The notes under the pieces: model-generated
What the model saw: only the letters and a program-made list of their open reading frames with translations
Database searches by the model: none
Told to the model about the DNA's origin: nothing
Translations under genes and position numbers: made by a program
Assembly (NCBI RefSeq): GCF_031877795.1
Contig: NC_133946.1
Span: 10,205,144 to 10,269,143, forward strand
Length of the DNA: 64,000 nt
Source: Strix aluco
Taxonomy: Eukaryota > Chordata > Aves > Strigiformes > Strigidae
Direction: 5' to 3'
In this document: positions 45,776 to 58,600 of the stretch, in pieces
Numbering within the stretch: position 1 is the first letter of the stretch
Layout of the letters: the number at the start of each line of letters is the position of its first letter

Positions 45776-48700
45776 GATACTTCCTTTGAATTTCATTTTT
45801 GGCCTTCCAGAAGTAAAATGATATGCAGTAGTTCTAGTAAGATGTTGGTTATGTCTCATTCCTTATCATCAGAATGAAGCTAAGTAGAAAGTTTAATCTG
45901 AATATATGTAAATTTTATTCTCAATATATATTTTAAGATAATCTTTGCTTACTAATGCTAGGTTGGGATATAACTGTCCTAAAGATATTTTCTTATTACA
46001 TACACTTCACAACTAAATTGATTACATCTACATTTTGGGGGGGCGGGGGGGGAATTGTTCTTTCTAACATCTAAGACTGGAAACAGAAAAAATAGAAAAA
46101 TAATAATTTTCCAACTGTCTTGAGAAATTAACTTCCAAATGCATGAATATTTTTATCTTGGCCCAAATCAAGCTCAAGCAGTTTCAAAACTATTCCTAAT
46201 GGTTCCTGACATTCTGTTATTTTACTGCCATAACATGATATTGCTGTCTAATGATCAAGCCAGGGCTAGACTTTAATTGAAGTGGCATGTTTGTGTGAAT
46301 ATGGGTATCTATAGCTAGATATATGTATAAAGCCTGATTTTAGGCATGTTGTGATGTTGCCTAGTATTTGCAATTTAGTTAATCAGTGCAAATGATTTTG
46401 GAACCGTTTGGATTGAAAGGTCTTCCCTATTATCCCTTAGATACAAAGGAGTTTCTTTAGCTTAGCAATACTGTTTTTGTCTTCTATCTTGGAGTATAAT
46501 CTTTACTCAGGTTTTACTAATAGGCACAAAATGGAAGTGTTTGAGAAATGAGAGCAATGTTTAAATGATAACTATGGAATTTCTGGACATTACCTTGGTT
46601 GAATCTGAGTAGTGGTCACCTAAGAAAGCATGTTGTCACCATCTGAGTGTTTTACTATACAAGCATACAACAAAGCCAAGGCTTAAACTACTGTTTTATA
46701 AGGGCAAAAATCCCAGCTAGTATTTTTTTTAGATAATTATTTGGAAAGTGTTACCCAATTATGGGGTAATTAGTGTCCAAGCTGACTGTTGAAGTTTTGA
46801 AGAAAAAAAAAAATATAATCTGTCATACCTGTTGCACATTGAAGTTAGTCCTAACAGACCAAAAGAGTTTCAGAAGTGTGCTCAGCAGGATCAGGCAATT
46901 CACTGCATCTAAAGTCTGGCAAGTTTTAATAACTCCTCTGTTACTTCTTGTGTGATTAGCATTACTCCTCATTTGAAATATTAGCTTTCCTTGTTTGTCT
47001 GCTGATACTGCCTCGTTAGCATTTGGGTTGGAAAAAGCATGAATGCTGATACAAAGGATTTCAGAGCCCAGCTACTAGCTTTTAACTCAAGCAAATGTTA
47101 TACAGATTTCAAATCACAGCAGGTTTTTTTCAATATTCAGTGCATTTCTGGATGTGTCTTGAGTTGTGTTTTGAGTAGGAGTACTTCCTGATTTGACATG
47201 TAAGTGTGAATTGGCATTCTAAGAAGTCATGGCAGATAAAGAAGGGTAGATATTGAGTGCTGTTCCATTAAATTGTAGAAAGCTACTTCTCCAACTTGTT
47301 TATCTGTAACTTACTGTGAAAAATTAGCTGTGATATAGATGCAGTAAAATAATATGAACTGATGGCCTACTCTATTCTGGGATTCAGCTGGATTTTCAAT
47401 TGATCAGCAGGTGGGAGCTAAAAGAGCTATATAAATGGGTGGAAATATTTCTTGCTCCTAATGAGCTTTGGAAAAGAATAAGCAAGACTTAATCTTTAAT
47501 TTTGATTGTGTCTGCTGAATGAATTATGTTGTCTTCCTCTTTTTTTCTGAAATAAAATCAAATTTTAAAATCTCTTGGCAACATGTTGTCTGTTTCCTGT
47601 GTGAATGTTTATAGTTTATTTTGATCTAGGAAGTTCATCTGTTTTTTGAAGATTGTGTAGAAGCTGTTGAAGTTCTGGGTAATTTGTTTCTATTGCAGAA
47701 CTTAACTCTTGAATCTAGATTAAGAGCTAAGGACCTTCATAATCTGTGCTGTACCATCATCTCACAAATAGTTAAGGTACCTGCAAAGCATTTGTCACAT
47801 TCCCTTTCTCTTCTGTCCTATTAAGAAAGTATCAATGTACTTTTCCTGTGAAAACTTTTTCCATGTGAGGAATTCTGAGGTCCTCTTCTACTTCGGGATG
47901 ATTTCAGCTGTGGAGATGGATCATTTAGACAGTAGAAGATTCCTGAAAAAGCTTATGTTTGCAAAAGTTGTAAAGGGTTGCATAGTCTGAGAAAGCTAAT
48001 CAAGGCTAAGCAATGAGGCAGTGTTGTAAAAATAATAAGTGAAGTAGCTGGATACTCAGTGAACTGGTAATGACAATGCTTTTACAGCTTGGATTGCTGT
48101 GTAGCACATGTATGATTTAGTTGTGTGATAAAAGCTTGAACTTTGTCATGGTGGGGTTCCACCCAGTCAGACTTCAACCCCAGTGCAGCTGGAAATCTCA
48201 CTGCATTGCAGCCTGAGAGTAAACAGGCCCTCAGGAGCTGTGCTGAAATTTATTTTCAGATCACACACTAAAGCTCAGAAAGCTGATAGCCGTATTTTTA
48301 AAATTAAAAAGTAAAATACTTTTACAAACTTCTTACAATAGCAAAATAGGAAAGGAGGTCTAGTACTTTTATATGATTAATGGTGACATTTTTCAGCTTA
48401 GAAGCTGTAGCCTGACCTGTTTCATTAAATGATGATACATGGCTCTTGACCTTGGAAGAAAACAGTAGATGCTGATTACTTTGCATTTTTTTTCAGAAGA
48501 ACTTCCAGGCAGTGTTTTTATAATTTCTTGAAAACCTCAGGAAATGTTCACCTTGATCTTAATCCATCTCATTCAAATCATTACAAGATTATAAAAGGTG
48601 TTTTGATTGCTGGAATCAAAGTTGGATCCAATGAACTGATTAAAATACTGTAAAGCTATAATGGAACACGTCAGAAGAAAATTTCATTTCCTGTTTCATA

Positions 48701-48836
48701 GCATGTGATTAATCACAGAAATCGTTTATATTTGCTGTGTCTGTTAACTTCAATGTTTATTCTTTGCTCATTCCTCTCAGACTTCACCATTTTAAAACTT
48801 TGACCAGTATTGGGAACTTTGTTGGGGTTTTATTGA

Positions 48837-48864
48837 TTTTTTTTTTTTTTTTTTTTCTTTTTTT
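48837..48864 (+). repeat. Poly(T) tract
   Basis: Twenty T, one C and seven more T form a homopolymer tract. It could be the tail of a minus-strand retroposed sequence, but no recognisable body adjoins it. Confidence 0.85.
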
Positions 48865-51800
48865 CCTGTCAGTGCACTAAATCCTTGCCTCACAGTGATT
48901 GTTGATTCAGGATTGACAGCAACAGCATTGACACAAACGGATACACTCTCCTACAAACAAATAGCTGGGGAAGAATAATTTCTTTCCTATTTTCTACACT
49001 TAAGTCTCAGGAATCTATCTTTGACCTTCTGCATGTAAGAATTATTGAGGAATAAGGATGATGGGAAATACTGTTTACAGGCTAAATTGAAGTTGCAACA
49101 CTCCTCAAACAGAATGAAAATACAAAATGCCTTCAGGCAGCCTTCCCTGGGGCGGAAGCTGGGTGAGGTTTCAGCTTTACGCCTGGCTTTCACTCACAGA
49201 CACTGCAGGGATTGCCACTGGAAAGGGGTGAAGAAGCGGGTAACTGAGTTCTTGTGGAAGTTAGCATCTCTCTATACTTGGGCTGCGATGGTCTGTAAGG
49301 CTGTGAAAGGGTGAGGGGGTCTAGGGGATAGAGACTGCTGGGAGACCAGAACTCAAACACCCATCTCTCACTTCCCCTTCAGTTTGCTTTATTCAGTCCA
49401 CTGCAGTTACTTCATCCTCGTTGATCATGTCCAGCCTTCTTTTTGATTCCTCTTCACTTTTGGAAAACAACTCAATTAAACATGTTGTTCTTTCACATTA
49501 GCATTGTCTTGCTATAACAGATCAAAGGAAAATACGGGGAGTGAATTGCCTGTTGGATCAAACATCATCTTTTGTTGACTGCTTAGCGGCTGTCTGCCCA
49601 AAAGGCACTCGGCTGACCCCCTGCCAGAGCAGAGGGCTGCACGACCTGTTCCCAACCAGCTCTGCTCAAGTAGTAGGTGCCTAGACCCTGGCAAGCAAGC
49701 TGGCCAAACCAGTGCTGCTTTCAGTTACACAATACTTGCTCCCGTCTAAAGGTGTAATCTTTAACAGAAGTCTAACTTATTTTACCTCACTTGCGTTCTT
49801 TCCTCTAATCTTTCTGTTAAACCCAGTAAAATAAGGAATAAATCTGGTGTTACTTTTTGTGTAGCTTGAGATGAGGGGGAAAATCAAAATTAGCGCATAT
49901 GAAGGAGATGACAGCACGTAGCTCTGCCTAATCGTAGCTCTTGTATTGTCTACAGGGTTTTGACATTGCTCTAGTCTTTGTGGAGGGAAGTTGGAAAAGC
50001 AAGAATGAAGAAATCTCTGCTCATTTTCCCTGCTTTACTTATTGCATATGTGCAGAGTCCAAGGTGCTTTTGACATTCATTACTTTTCCTCAATGCTGTT
50101 CTTTCTTTAGATTTTAAACAAATAAGTTACAACCATTTTTTAGTGAAGTTATGCATCTGGTAAGTGTATATATACAAGTTCATGAAGACTGCAGGATGAG
50201 GAGTAGTTTCAACACCTCCATGAAATAAAGTGTGATTATACTATAAAAAGTTTGGCTAAGATCTGTCAACATTTTAATAGGTACAGCTTTTTGTTTAAAG
50301 ATTAAGATTTTTTTTTATTATTTACTGTTCAGCTTTATAACACAGAAGACAATGAAAGTATTTATTTCATTTACTTAATATCTAGCTGTTAATATGAGGT
50401 GCCATATATAAAATGAAATTTGTCATGCACACTGATATTTCTTAAAACATACCCTTTTCCAGAGAGAATTTATTGAAAAAAATATTTCATTTTAAATTTA
50501 AACTTTCACTATTATCTCCAGTGAAAACACTCTGTCCTGGATCTCCGATTTCAAGATATGACCATTGGAAAAGGATAGAATTTGCATTTCAGAGTTGCAG
50601 GAATAAAGGATGTATTTTAGAATAAGTCAGATAATATTTGGTATTATTTACATCATTCTTCACATTTAGAGAAGATACTCTAGTGGTGATGCTAATTTTA
50701 ATTCCACTCTGTTTTCACATACCATAACTTTACATAAGAGGGGGGTTTTTTAATGCTTTTCTGTTGGGTTGTGTAACTAATTTGTATATGTTTCTTTTTT
50801 TGGCCCTCTCAGTGTTATCTCCTTTGTAAAATCTCACCAAGCTATTAAATATTTTCCTGAGATAATACAGGCAGCCTTTCATCTAAACCTATACTACCTA
50901 CCATACTGATAAGATTGGTCAAAGATACATGAGGAAAATTTGACAACTCCTGTTTGCTCTGGCCTTGATCCATACTGCTTAGGCTTTATTCTGCATTTAC
51001 CCACAACCCTTCATGTCAATCTTGCTCAACCTTCTCGCACATCTCTCTTCATTTGCACACTGCTGGGTCCTCAACTAATGAAAACATTTGCAGCTTTTTT
51101 TTTTTTTAAATTGCATTTCGACTTACAGGGGTCCTGACTGCAAATTGCACCAGACGCCCAGTAATGTCCAAGGTTGAAAAATCAAATGCTGGTCTTCAAA
51201 ATTGGGCCTTATCTACCCGAGGAAATTATTTTCCAAGACTACTTAAGGTAATTTTAAAAGGCTTTTTAAAATAGTGGAAATGTGTTTGTGAATGACTGAT
51301 AGCATTCTGAGTCCTGTTTCACTCCTTACTTCTCTCACAAAATTTTTGGGAATTGCTTTTTTACTCCCATGGTTCAGGCATCGTACTTTGTGCTGTTAAC
51401 CTCCAAACATAATTGCACATTTTCCAAGACAGCAAAGGGTTTAATAACAAATCTTTCACATGTTCTGGCTGACTGTACCAGGTTAAAGGTTTTTAAGTAA
51501 AAGCCAGTGCTGAGCATGGCATGTATAATCATTGCACAAACAATACAAAGTCCATTCATTATCTAATCAGAGGCTTTCTTATATTTCTCTCTCTACCAGG
51601 TGAAATCTCTGTTTATTAACCTCATCACTTTCATTGTTGTAAGAAAGTGGTCTTAACTGCTGATACTCAAATGAATTTTTTTGTCCTGAAAGTCTGCTTT
51701 CCAAAATTTAGTCTTTTTATTTCAGGGTCTGAGTATGTATTTGTGATAGTACTCACTTCAGACAAAGAACACAGTCTTAACTAATTAATGGAAAGATACT

Positions 51801-52460
51801 GCCTCTTCTCAAGAGTGTTTCAAAGTACCTAGATTAGCCTCTTTCTCTGACTCACCTTCTGCCTGGCAGAGCCAAAATCTGAGTCTACTCAGGTAATTCA
51901 GTTTACTCTTGAACTCTCAAAACTGCCTTAATAAGCTTGAGCTTAATAAGCCTTGCCTTAGTAAGATGTGACACACAAAAGTCTGTGTCTTACTTAAAGC
52001 CTTGATCCTGTACTCTTGTTTCCTTATAGTGTGTAAGACTGGCACTCAGCCTTGTGTGATGCCCATTTAAAAAAGTATCCAGCATGTAGTCTGGAGCAAG
52101 AGCAGCTTTGCATCATGATGAGTTCATGTTGCTGTTGTTCCTGCAAGCCAGACTTGCATAAGCAACTATCCAACTCTACCCTTTTCCCTGCTTTCTTGTC
52201 CCACCTTCTTTACCTGATTTTATTTGTAATCCCAACTCTCGGGTTCATTTCCAGAGCTGTAAACCTCACTGGGAAGCAAGGAAGCTTACTGCCCCCCAAA
52301 ACTTCCTAGGATGCTTAGAAACATGATGTGACTTTCTGTAACTAAGCATGGATGAGCTCCAAAAATGTAATGTAACACCCCCACTATGTATCAAGGCGTA
52401 GGAAGTAAAAAATACATCTTAATTTAGTAAAAAATCCTCCTGTCTAGTTGTTTGAATGGA

Positions 52461-52569
52461 CTAGGGTTAGACTTAGTGTTAGAGCTGTTAGGGTTAAGGT
52501 TGGGGTTAGCTTTAAGTTTAGGGCCTGTTAGGCTAGGGTTGGTGTTAAGGTTATGGTCATTAGTGTTAC
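52461..52569 (+). repeat. Degenerate interstitial telomere-like (TTAGGG)n tract
   Basis: About 110 bases are dominated by variants of TTAGGG and GTTAGG, including TTAGGGTTA at 52488-52496, GGGGTTAG, TTTAGGG and CTAGGGTTGG. Unit spacing is irregular, so it looks like an old decayed array. The G-rich strand is the plus strand. Confidence 0.7.
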
Positions 52570-54946
52570 AGCCTAGGTACAACTAGAAGACCTCAATTGT
52601 GAAGCTCTATATTTTGTTTTCCTTGTAAGACCTTCAACATATCATTAGCAGAAATTCAACCATACAGCCTGAACCTGTGCCCTACCCCACCTTTCCCTGG
52701 AGACCCGAAGAGCTGGTAGTAGGGAGGAGCATCCTCCATTCCCGTACGGCTCTGCCCAGGGGAGAAGCTCTTCTGGCCCTGCCTAACCAGCACTGGCAGA
52801 CCCAGAGCTCTCAGTGCAGTTTCCAGTTTACCACAAACCTATTTTTCCCTTTGGTGTCTATTTTAGAGTCCTCTGTGTGCTGCTAAAGGACAGGGTAGAT
52901 TGCAAAATCTTTCTCCCCCGATAGGTCATTTCCTTGCCCTACTGGCCAAGGGTTGGAGAAGGAAAAAAGACAAAAGTAGGCTCATTTACAGATTTCTCAA
53001 ACCACAGCCCTTTTTATGACTTACAGTGCATGTTTCCAATGCTTAGCCACCGCAGGACTCTCAATTGGCTTTTCAGATGCATAACTGAAGATGGTATTCA
53101 TCTAGAGGCATACATGTGAATACATACGCCCTTCCCACACACTAGGATAAGCAACTTGAAATGCATACAAATTTCTTTTGTAAAGGGTAAAATATATACC
53201 AGAAGTGTAGGCACCCTTAGTCCTAGTAATCACAGCTTCTCTAGCAAGAGGGAAATATGGTATTGGCTGTGTGCTAGATACCGTGTCTGTTCTGGTGCTG
53301 CCTCTTTATTAAAGAGAAGGGAATGCAAGCACTCTTTTTTTCTCCTAGCACAAATAAAGAAGCCAGGATTATTTCTTAAAAGAAAATTAAAAGCAACAAT
53401 CCATATTTGATTGAGAGAGCTCAGTTCCAGGATCTCAGTTGTGTTACTTCTAGGTTTATTACTCATGTATACGAGTGGATAATAATATTATTATTTTTAG
53501 CTTTATGGCTAATAGCTATCAATATAACTATGGGCTAGAGAAAACTAATCTGAATGTTTTCTACTAATAATAGCAGCAGACTTTCACTGTTCCTACTACT
53601 TACTAATGCACCCTTCCCTAGATTTCCTCAAAAAAATCCTTCCAAGAGAAAATTTGCTATTTTGCTTATTAATGAGCTCGGATCAGATTTGTGAAATGTG
53701 ACAGATCAAACAAACACCTACACAGACAAGGGATGCTCTGAAGAGCAGCTAGACAGAGACTACGTGCCACGGAGGCTCTGGGGAGAGTGGTGGAGTGATT
53801 TACCACCCAAGCAGATGCCTGTGTCTTGGACAAATGCCTATATGAGTTAAGCATAACAACCACTTGTGTAACTCTGTCCCCGACAAAGAACTGCAGACTT
53901 ACAACAGGACAAAACTAGTTTAGGGGTACACTTATTCTTACAGTAACACAGCTTGTGTATGTATTAGATCTGCTTTTATACTATGAACCTGACACTAATC
54001 AATATTTTTTATTCATGGAACTATATTAGGCATTAACTTACTGTTCTATACTTTTTGGTAGAGCCCTGTCATTCTGTATCTAAGCAAGTGACCTTGCCTG
54101 CTGTGACTTCACCTACAACTAGCATCTGGTCAAGGTGCGATGTAAACGCCACAGGCTCTGAGGCAAGCCCGAGGAGCTGAGAAACACAACCTGTCAGAAA
54201 AGTCTTGCTCAGCAGTGCCTGCAAACCTCAAGCTCCAGGTGAGTAAAGCTCACTCACAGACTCAGAGAGCGATGAAGAAATAAAACTGTTCCCCATCATG
54301 AAGTTGATTGAACATTCTTCAACTGCAGAAATGGTGAACTTTTGTCTGCCGCTTATAAGTGCAATTTAGTGATGATAACAGGTTTATGATCTGTATGAAT
54401 TATGTGGAGCCAAATAATGGCTCAACTTCGTACTGAGTTTGCAAGGCCTCAGAAGAGAGGCTTGTCAGACTTGCTCAGTCTGATCTTTTACTGGCCTGTC
54501 TGACACTTTGTATTGTTTGTTTTAGCTGCAACAGCAACTTTTCTATTTGAATGTCTGTGGTTAATTTTATCTTTCTATAGTATGACCATAGTCTTACATA
54601 AATAGCAGAACTCTATGTAGAATGGGGTATAGCTGTCTGTTAACATAATGAAGTACAGACCTGGTATAATAGTAGGAGCTTTGAGGAGAGAAGACAAAGG
54701 ATGAGGCATGAAGGAGCACAGGCATGAAGCGTTTAAGAGCACTTTGGGGCACAGACCTGACAGTGGAGACCTCATGGTTATAAACAACTCAGCCAGACCA
54801 GCACAGGGAGCGTACACATGGCTCAGCCCCACTCAAAGTACAAAAACCAAACAATGAATAAAGAAACTTTCAAGAGAGCAGTGGGCTTGAGCTGGTTTCA
54901 ACCCATGTAGTTCTTCCTGACAACTGGGGCTGCCTGGCATTGTGAT

Positions 54947-54980
54947 GATGAGGATGCTCTAGAGATGAGGATGCTCTAGA
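54947..54980 (+). repeat. Perfect 17-base tandem duplication
   Basis: The 17-base unit GATGAGGATGCTCTAGA occurs twice, head to tail, at 54947-54963 and 54964-54980. It is a recent small duplication in intergenic DNA. Confidence 0.9.
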
Positions 54981-55301
54981 GAACAGTAATGGGAAACACA
55001 TTTATGTTGTTACTCAACTGCACATTGCAATTGCTGTACTCTAAGTGTGATATGTAGTTTATTATAATTTATTATGACTTCAGTGCAGTGCTGGAACACC
55101 ATGGTAATTCAGAATCCTGTACAATTTCAGATGACTTCAAATAAGCAAACACTGCATTAAGCATGAAATGCTCCACAGGAGGAGTACCTAAAAAAACCCA
55201 ACTGGTCAGAGGACTCTGACATGAAGTTAAGTGTGTGCAGCTGCGCCAGTCCGTAATCTGACCTGAACACATACTCAGGCTCAGAAATGCTCTTCGCCAT
55301 A

Positions 55302-55559
55302 TTTATTCAGAGACAGTTAGCAAAGAGTTTCTCCCTGTTCTAACCATCCATCTCCTTCTCACCCTATCCATTCTTAACATATCTGAACCAAAAACACCAG
55401 GAAAGACCAGAAGTAAAATTCAGGTAACTTCATATCTATTGAAATCATATCCATCTGTACTTATCCATTTTCTTCGGTCATAGAAGTGGTCCCTGCTCCT
55501 CAGCTTGCTGGGAATGCAAAGTTGTGGCAGGCTGTGAATGGTACCATCAAGGCTTGTCT
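55302..55559 (-). terminator. 3' UTR and polyadenylation signal of the FADS1-like gene
   Basis: On the minus strand an AATAAA lies at 55307-55302, about 253 bases after the stop codon, followed by a GT-rich segment (TATGTGTTC). This gives a compact 3' UTR. A second AATAAA overlaps the stop codon region (AAATAAAG) but is too close to be the likely site. Confidence 0.65.
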
Positions 55560-55611
55560 TTATTTGTGTAGGTAGGCATCAAGCCAGAGTTCTCCTGAAT
55601 TCTTCAGAGAG
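55560..55611 (-). CDS. FADS1-like: FADS1-like, last coding exon (residues 323-339 and stop)
   Basis: The acceptor is CTCTCTCAG|CTCTCTG. It encodes [16 protein letters not shown] and TAA, the family's standard C terminus, so the gene is not truncated at the 3' end. Confidence 0.92.
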
Positions 55612-58600
55612 CTGAGAGAGAAAGGAAGAGCACAAGAGGCCACATTATGCAGGGTTGGTTAGGGGAGTGTCGGTGGGGACAAGGGAAATGAGGATTTCTG
55701 TGTGTTGATTTGTAGGAGAGGAACAAGCCAACTCTCATTCTTAGGATTCCAGTCTCTCCTACATCCCTCTGCAATTTTTTTGCCAATGTGTTGTTACTTA
55801 CTGCACAATGTCTGCAAAAGCCGTGAGCAACGGCTTGCACTGGTACTCAATGCCATGTTTGGCACACAAGGACTTCACCAGAGGAGCCACCTTCCAGTAG
55901 TTGTGTCTTGGCATTGTGGGGAATAGGCTGTCAACAGGAGACAGACAAAGTCTCTTCACTGCTCCATAAGAAATATTACCTTTCACATGTTCACATGCAT
56001 TATTACTTCCCAGGAATCACCCAGCTCACGCTGAGTAGGGTCTTTAGTTGCTCCTGGCTCTTCTTTCCCCTTGGTGTGTTTCTAGCACAAGTCCTAAGAC
56101 TTTCCTGCTTCCCCCCTCTGTTATTTTCCACAGTTGTCTCTACCATCTCTGAAGCAACATTTCTCCAAATTAAGTGATGTCATAAACCGGAAGAAACTAC
56201 TTCCCCCCTCCACCCCTTCCTCCAGAAGTAACCATCTCCATAGCAGAGAAAAGGAGATGACCCCGTATTTCAGTTGCATATCTCGGTCTCTAGACTAATA
56301 GTGTAAATAGTCAGTATAGGCAGGCTTAAAATACTGTGTCAGACTATAAACAGGGTGGCTTAGCATGTACATTTTCACTAATGCTTATGAGCCACTACTT
56401 TGGATAGACGCTGTTGCTGTCTGTATGATTTCATAGATCCTGCCCACGTTGAGTTTAAGCTAGTCATTCTCACCTTCCTGCGGGTCCAGTGAAGGTTTTG
56501 AATAACATTATGATTCTCTTTAGGATTTTCAGTCTTTTTAAGACTTTTTAATTATTTGTAGAATTCAGAGCAAAGAGGAATATGGAAAAGAAGAAAGAAT
56601 GAAAAAAAAAAATTTTTTTAAAAAAAGAAGAAAATTCTCTCTCAGAGTGCATACTCACTGATGTTCAATCTGGAAGTTCAGATGCCCAGTAAACCAGTCA
56701 TTGAACAGAGACTGCTCAACATTGCATGTTGCCTGGAGCTAGAGGAGGGGAAAGAAAGCAAAGTCAATACAGATCAGTGATTGCAGCCTTTCTCATTTGT
56801 CTAAAGAGCACAGTATGCTGTGCTGCTTGGTCTATTGTCTTCTTTTAGGCTAAGCTGAGCTACCTCAAGCCAGGGATCATAATCCTCCTTCAGCTTTGTG
56901 GACCAGCAGAGCTATGTGGTCTGGCTATCATAGCTCATGATAAAACTGGGACTTGGCTCTGTGCTCCTGTGAATGCATGTGAACAGACAGTCAAAAGTTC
57001 CTCCTGGGTCTTCTCAAACCTATGTCTGCAGAAAAAACAGAGATGGCAGGGTACTTCTGTGGTGGTCAGACTTTACTGCTGGACTCCACTAAGTCTCTCT
57101 GCAAAGAGGGGACACCAAACTTTTATTCTGCTAGTGTGAAATTGCTCAGCAAGAGCAGGACACAAACCTCCATCTCCGCATAAGCAGAAAAGGTTCAAGA
57201 CAGAAAGATGCAGTAAGTGGAGAGGTGGGTATGTTTAGGAAATAGAGCTGGGACCTAGCTTTGATTTTAGATTGACTGTGAACTTGTCATTGCTGTCTTC
57301 CTTTACTGTTACCATAACTGAATCCTGTTATCCTATTAACCTTCCCTTCCCAGTTCCCAACAGGTTTTCACCCTTAATGCAATAGAGGACTTGCTAGTCT
57401 TATAGTTTGAATTTGTACTTTTATGGCCACAATTCTTAAGAACGGAAAATATTTTACCTGAGTAGACACCCAGTCCAAATTTTTGTCATAGTAGATATCC
57501 ATAGGGATGTGGTTCATCTGTGAAACCCAGACAAACCAGCTGCTCTCCAGCATCCTGTGCAATCAGACAAGAGGCCAGAATTCAGTAACAGGCAAGCAAG
57601 TCAGTGATGAGCCATCGAAATAACAGCATAGCCAGACTTACAAACACACGGCTGAACACCGGCCTTGCTAATCCAGCACCTGGAAGAACTTCCAAAACCT
57701 GGAATTTTCATACTTCCTTATGAAACTCATGATTATTTAATATATTTTGTTATAAAACTGACATAGCCTGGTGCTCATCTTGTTTTATCTGTAGCCAAGG
57801 ACCAAACTGATTAGAATCAGTAAAATGATCCAAGTGGAGAACATATTGTCCATTCAAGCCAATGCTGCTGTAATGCCTGGGCATTTGCAAGCCCAGGCTA
57901 AGCTGTTCCTGTTAAATGTTCTCTTTCTCTAACCAGACCCACACCCAAAGCACTGAATGTTATGTAGGGGAAGTACTTCTCAATTTGGTCAGCACTCAGT
58001 GAAGTCTCTTTGCTGTCAGAGCCAATGAGGTGACACAAAACTTGAGCAGAAGACTCTTAGTTTAACTTTACAGAATTAAAAAACTAAGCAAAAAATGAGA
58101 TGGCAAATGAGAACATGGAAAAATAAGCAAAGGCAGAGAAAGGTAGGCAGGCACAGATGGAAAGAATATGCAGAGGAAGGCTGAAGAACCTTCTAAACAG
58201 ATATCACCTGAATATAAAATAATATGCGAGGAGACTCTTTATTTCTAATAATGATCCATAAGTAAAAAAGAATCTGATATAGAAGGTCAGCATCCAGGCC
58301 AAATCCTACCAAAACCAGAGACAACAAGAAAAGAAAATAATTATAAATTACATTCGCTGAAATATTTTTCTAAGCTTCATGTTATACGTACAAGAAAACA
58401 ATCTACATCCATCTTCTGTAACTTTTTGCTAAATTGAATCACCTGGAGCAATCCAAGTTAACATAAGCTAATAACACTTTTTTTCATGGCTTGCTGTAAT
58501 AGAGATGAATCTGAGCATTCACACCCAGTAAGTAGATTAATATATTAGCAAATTACTAGGCACTCAGAAATATGAGTTGAAGACTTGTATCAAATTATTG

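Larger units (their letters stand above)
45776..55280. other. Intergenic DNA between CAT and the desaturase gene (3' to 3')
   Basis: This AT-rich stretch has no supported gene. It contains a G-rich run at 46037-46052, a T tract at 48837-48864, a degenerate telomere-like tract at 52461-52569, and a perfect 17-base tandem duplication at 54947-54980. No ORF here shows a recognisable domain. Confidence 0.65.
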
